Assembly: GCF_000409775.1 (NCBI RefSeq)
Contig: NZ_KE332388.1
Coordinates: forward strand, 864,777 to 928,776
DNA from: Litchfieldella anticariensis FP35 = DSM 16096
Lineage (GTDB): Bacteria > Pseudomonadota > Gammaproteobacteria > Pseudomonadales > Halomonadaceae
Length of the DNA: 64,000 bases
Direction of reading: 5' to 3'
The position numbers were made by a program, and so were the translations under genes. The notes beneath the pieces are model-generated. The model saw only the letters and a program-made list of their open reading frames with translations, searched no databases and had not been told where the DNA came from. Below, piece after piece: positions 60,964 through 64,000 of this stretch. Numbering within the stretch: position 1 is the first letter of the stretch; the number at the start of each line of letters is the position of its first letter.

Positions 60964-63687
60964 TCAATCATCCTTGAACTCCCTCATGGCCCGTTCACAC
61001 CCCATGCCGACATTTTCGCCCCCACCCGGGTCGACCCAGGGCAGGATCGCCGTGGGCGGTGCGACCAAGGCACCGACCAGAGAGGCCAAACCACGTGCCA
61101 CCAGCTCACTGGTGACTACATTCACTCGCGGGTTGCGCATCGACCCATCCAGTTCCACGGGAGAATTGCCAGTGAACAGGGTCACGTTCTTGTTATGCCC
61201 CTCGAAAACCAGCTGCAGCCTCTCGGTATCCAAGTCGATCGCGCCACCGCCAGTGAAGTTCGCAATCTCGGTCGCCATGAAGAACCGCTCCAAGTCGGCC
61301 AAGCCGGTTTCGGCAACGAGGCGGACATAGCTGCATTCCAATGCCACCTGTTCCTCGCCGGTGAGGGCCGCGACCAAGGCATTGGCCACGTTCAAGGGCA
61401 GCAGCTCCGCCGCGATGATGTCCAGCCAGCCTTGGGACATGGCCAATTCCAGCGTGCCGTTGAGCCCTGCCATGACCTCATCCATCGAGCGGCCGCGGTA
61501 ATCGAAATCGCCACGTCCGCCGACGACCCCAAGGGTATCCCTGGCCACCTGGGGCAAGTTGGCCTCACGCAACAGAGCCTTGAGGTTCACCCGCTCGAGT
61601 GCCAACTGTAGATTGCCCTCCAGGGCTTCCTGACGTGCATCGATAACCCATGAGCCGCTGACTTGGCCACCGCCAAGCCCCACCTGCAACGGCTTTATGG
61701 TCATCACACCCTGCTGTAGCTCCAGCTCAAGGGAGACATCGTTGAAGGGCACATGCTTGGCTTGGACGTTCTTCGCACGGTAGTCGAGCACGATGTCGGT
61801 ACCACGCAGCCCCTTCACATCCCAGCGGCGGTCGGGAAAAAGCCGTTGGCGGCGCCTGTCCTGTTCGGCCCATTGCTCCTGTTCGGGAGACGCCGTCTCT
61901 CCCCCTCCGGTTTCCGGTGCGATACCCAGCATCGGCAACAGATCTGCGGCATCGAGCGTGTCCGAAGTCAACGTGGCCCACAGCTGTGGTCGCTCGTCCA
62001 GGCGCAAGCGTGCGTCGCCAGCCACATCGCTGTCACCGAAGCCACCCTGCATGCCATTCAGATGCAGCATGTCGTCACTGAATCGTAGGTGGCTGCGAAC
62101 CTGATAGGGAGGTACCTCGGGCAAGTTGATGCCAGTCAGATCGGAGATATCCGACAGGGTGGGACCTTCGATCTGGAAATCGCCTTCCACCGAAGCGAGC
62201 TCGAGTGGTTGAACGATGCTGCCGTCCAGTTGCAGCTGGGTGTCGCCGGTGCTCAGTTCACCGGATATCGGATAGGGCTCGTCACTGGTCAGATCGAGCA
62301 GAGGGCCCACCACCAAATCGAACGAAAATGGCGTTTCCTGATAAGTGCCATCGCCGACCATATGGACCCCAGGTTTGTCCACACCTTGGATCTCACGGGA
62401 ATTGGCACGCAAGGAAAGCGCCACCCCCCACCGCGGCCCCTGATAGTCGAACGCGGTGTCGTCGAACACCAGCCCACCATCGACCACCTGCGTGTTGAGC
62501 CGACCATTGAGCATGCCCAACTCCCCGAGGCCCAACGGCGCAAGTGCCGCAGTCAGATCGACCCGGTCGAACTGTGCCTCCACGTCGGCGACCAATCGCT
62601 GCTCCTGCACCTCGATCCAGCCCTGGACGGTCAACCCACCTTGCTGTCCATCGGCACGTTCCTGAAGGGCATGCAGACGCTCCACGCTGACGCGACCATT
62701 CTCGAGCTGTCCCTTGACGGCTAGATCGTGCAGGGTCTGATCGGCATAGCTCAGGCGGGCAATGGAAAGGTCCACTTGCCCCTCGAACGCTTTCAGCCCC
62801 TCGAGAGTCTCAGCCCAGCGCTGGTCCCAGGCCGCCCTGAGAGTCGAGGCGTTCTCCGCTTCGTCACCGCTCCCGCTTCGTATGGTGGCTTCGTCCTTCG
62901 TTCGATCGCCCTCGGTCTCGTCCAGCACTCCCCAGCGGTTCAGGTCCAGTGCATCGGCTTCCAGTCGCGCTTCGATGTAAGGCACATCTCGGCCGAGATC
63001 CGCCGCCAGCGAACCGTTCAGACGGCTACCACCGATCTCTCCTTCCAGCTCTTCGAGAGCGACATGATTCTCTGCTCGCTGATAGTGCGCCAATGCTTGG
63101 AATGCCAGGGGATCATCTTGCAAGCGCCCCTCGCCGCGCACGTCAAGACGTAGCTCATCGCTCGTGTCGCCCGGGGTTTCGAAAGCGACGTCGATCTCGA
63201 TATCCTGCGCGGCGTCGTGGTAGGTCAACTGGCCCTGCTCGACGGCAAACGCCTTGGGCCAGACGGGCTGTCCACCCTTACCCGGTTCAGGTGTCTTTGT
63301 ACGACTCTGGCGAGGCCAGTTGAAGGTGCCGTCCTCTCGTCGTGCCAGATGAAGCACTAGCCGCTCGACGCGCACGAGCTCCAACTCCACCTCGCCCCTG
63401 ATCAATCGCCCAACGTCCAAGTCAATGGCCAACGCATCCAGACGTGCCATATCCTCGTTGCGGGCCCATGACGCATTGGCGACACGCACGTCATTCAGCC
63501 GCACTGCCAGCGGCCAGCCCCAGCCGATCTCCAGATCGCCTATCCCGACCTCGCGACCACCCACTTGCTGACTGGCCTGTTCTTCCAGCCAGTCACGCAT
63601 CCAGGGAGATTCCAGGAGCAGAGCCGCCACCACCACCAACAGCAGCACGCCCCCAAGTGCCACGCCCACTAGCCTAACCACTTTCAT
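60964..63687 (-). CDS. AsmA-family envelope protein
   Basis: 907 aa. One N-terminal TM helix (VGVALGGVLLLVVVAALLL), the AsmA start WMRDWLEEQASQQVGGREVGIGDLEI, and a long beta-rich repeat region ending in the conserved AsmA C-terminal domain (GRGDFDYRGRSMDEVMAGLNGTLELAMSQG; ATEIANFTGGGAIDLDTERL). AsmA/YhdP-like proteins bridge the periplasm and are implicated in phospholipid transport or outer-membrane assembly. Monocistronic as far as can be seen. Confidence 0.88.
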   Translation of the reverse strand: MKVVRLVGVALGGVLLLVVVAALLLESPWMRDWLEEQASQQVGGREVGIGDLEIGWGWPLAVRLNDVRVANASWARNEDMARLDALAIDLDVGRLIRGEVELELVRVERLVLHLARREDGTFNWPRQSRTKTPEPGKGGQPVWPKAFAVEQGQLTYHDAAQDIEIDVAFETPGDTSDELRLDVRGEGRLQDDPLAFQALAHYQRAENHVALEELEGEIGGSRLNGSLAADLGRDVPYIEARLEADALDLNRWGVLDETEGDRTKDEATIRSGSGDEAENASTLRAAWDQRWAETLEGLKAFEGQVDLSIARLSYADQTLHDLAVKGQLENGRVSVERLHALQERADGQQGGLTVQGWIEVQEQRLVADVEAQFDRVDLTAALAPLGLGELGMLNGRLNTQVVDGGLVFDDTAFDYQGPRWGVALSLRANSREIQGVDKPGVHMVGDGTYQETPFSFDLVVGPLLDLTSDEPYPISGELSTGDTQLQLDGSIVQPLELASVEGDFQIEGPTLSDISDLTGINLPEVPPYQVRSHLRFSDDMLHLNGMQGGFGDSDVAGDARLRLDERPQLWATLTSDTLDAADLLPMLGIAPETGGGETASPEQEQWAEQDRRRQRLFPDRRWDVKGLRGTDIVLDYRAKNVQAKHVPFNDVSLELELQQGVMTIKPLQVGLGGGQVSGSWVIDARQEALEGNLQLALERVNLKALLREANLPQVARDTLGVVGGRGDFDYRGRSMDEVMAGLNGTLELAMSQGWLDIIAAELLPLNVANALVAALTGEEQVALECSYVRLVAETGLADLERFFMATEIANFTGGGAIDLDTERLQLVFEGHNKNVTLFTGNSPVELDGSMRNPRVNVVTSELVARGLASLVGALVAPPTAILPWVDPGGGENVGMGCERAMREFKDD

Positions 63688-63765
63688 CCCATCCTATCCC
63701 CACGGGGGAACCAGTCCTTTAACCATGGACAGGGATACGGTGTCAGTCCAATGTCGCACACCGGC

Positions 63766-64000
63766 TTAATGCACCGCCAGAGGCGCCGGTTCGAACAGCA
63801 GCCTGATATAGTCGCGCAGCAGCATGATTTGCGTGGGAAGAATATCCGGATCGCCAGTGGCCCGCCCCAAAACCAGCCCACCTTCGATGACGGTGGACAC
63901 CATGTCGGCAAGGGCATCGAGATCGACCGGTTCCTGCATTGCGGTATGGTCGACGATTTCTTCCAGAAGCGTGCGAAAGCGGGTACGCCAATGGAAAACG
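63766..64000 (-). CDS. TetR-family regulator, C-terminal part (runs off the window)
   Basis: 78 C-terminal codons are visible: HWRTRFRTLLEEIVDHTAMQ, VSTVIEGGLVLGRATGDPDIL and QIMLLRDYIRLLFEP, typical of the TetR_C domain of a subgroup with STVIEGG. The DNA-binding half lies beyond the right edge. The frame ends at 63766. Confidence 0.7.
   Translation of the reverse strand, partial: VFHWRTRFRTLLEEIVDHTAMQEPVDLDALADMVSTVIEGGLVLGRATGDPDILPTQIMLLRDYIRLLFEPAPLAVH

Noticed and set aside
1-64000. CRISPR arrays, tRNA or rRNA genes, prophage structural genes
   Set aside because: No regularly spaced repeats, cloverleaf-like genes or phage modules were recognised; VgrG belongs to a T6SS island, not a phage tail.

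Overview
The window looks like a chromosomal segment of a moderately GC-rich gammaproteobacterium, most likely of the Halomonas group (Halomonadaceae). That placement is inference from the combined gene set: an Ada regulator, a YebC/YeeN-type protein, an SPW-repeat membrane protein, a VgrG island and a structured repeat sitting at gene 3' ends. I recognised no rRNA, tRNA or CRISPR array.
Layout. 1-2.5 kb: end of an unknown gene, ada, an SDR oxidoreductase. 2.6-11.2 kb: AT-rich upstream DNA, a complete type I secretion system (ABC ATPase, membrane fusion protein, TolC-like channel), a small unknown protein, a decayed tandem copy of it cut by an IS3-family element, the C-terminal remnant of an RTX protein, and another small unknown protein. 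11.2-17.8 kb: Tat-exported aldo/keto reductase with a DUF6064-like membrane protein, a thioredoxin-like DUF255 protein, an APH-like kinase, a PRPP-synthetase paralogue and a 59-residue membrane protein, with two inverted copies of a ~141-bp structured repeat. 17.9-25 kb: an oligopeptide-type ABC operon on the minus strand whose binding protein appears circularly permuted. 25-36 kb: mostly housekeeping (DUF72, spermidine-synthase-like membrane protein, exported Pcm, RIO kinase, DbpA, YebC, SPW, cysteine synthase-glutaredoxin fusion, Lrp, LysE).
36.4-45.3 kb: a T6SS VgrG island: VgrG, DUF4123 adaptor, a LysM/glycine-rich putative pore effector, a membrane immunity protein, an orphan toxin C-terminus with a second immunity gene, an IS remnant, two broken genes and a beta-propeller protein. 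45.3-56.1 kb: RidA, MFS exporter with an Rrf2 regulator and matching operators, a class V aminotransferase, AraC-paoABC, hipBA, a MazG-like pyrophosphohydrolase and a tautomerase. 56.2-64 kb: a DUF5602-like exported protein, a diguanylate cyclase, a flavodoxin-UbiA fusion, an SRPBCC protein, an AsmA protein and the end of a TetR regulator.
How parts fit together. The T1SS genes overlap or abut and probably exported the RTX protein and perhaps the small proteins. VgrG, DUF4123, effector and immunity genes form one transcription unit. The ABC operon overlaps by 4 bp at every junction. The most unusual points are the permuted binding protein, the orphan toxin/immunity cassette, the repeat whose terminal stems differ yet keep pairing, and the duplicated small-gene module beside the T1SS.
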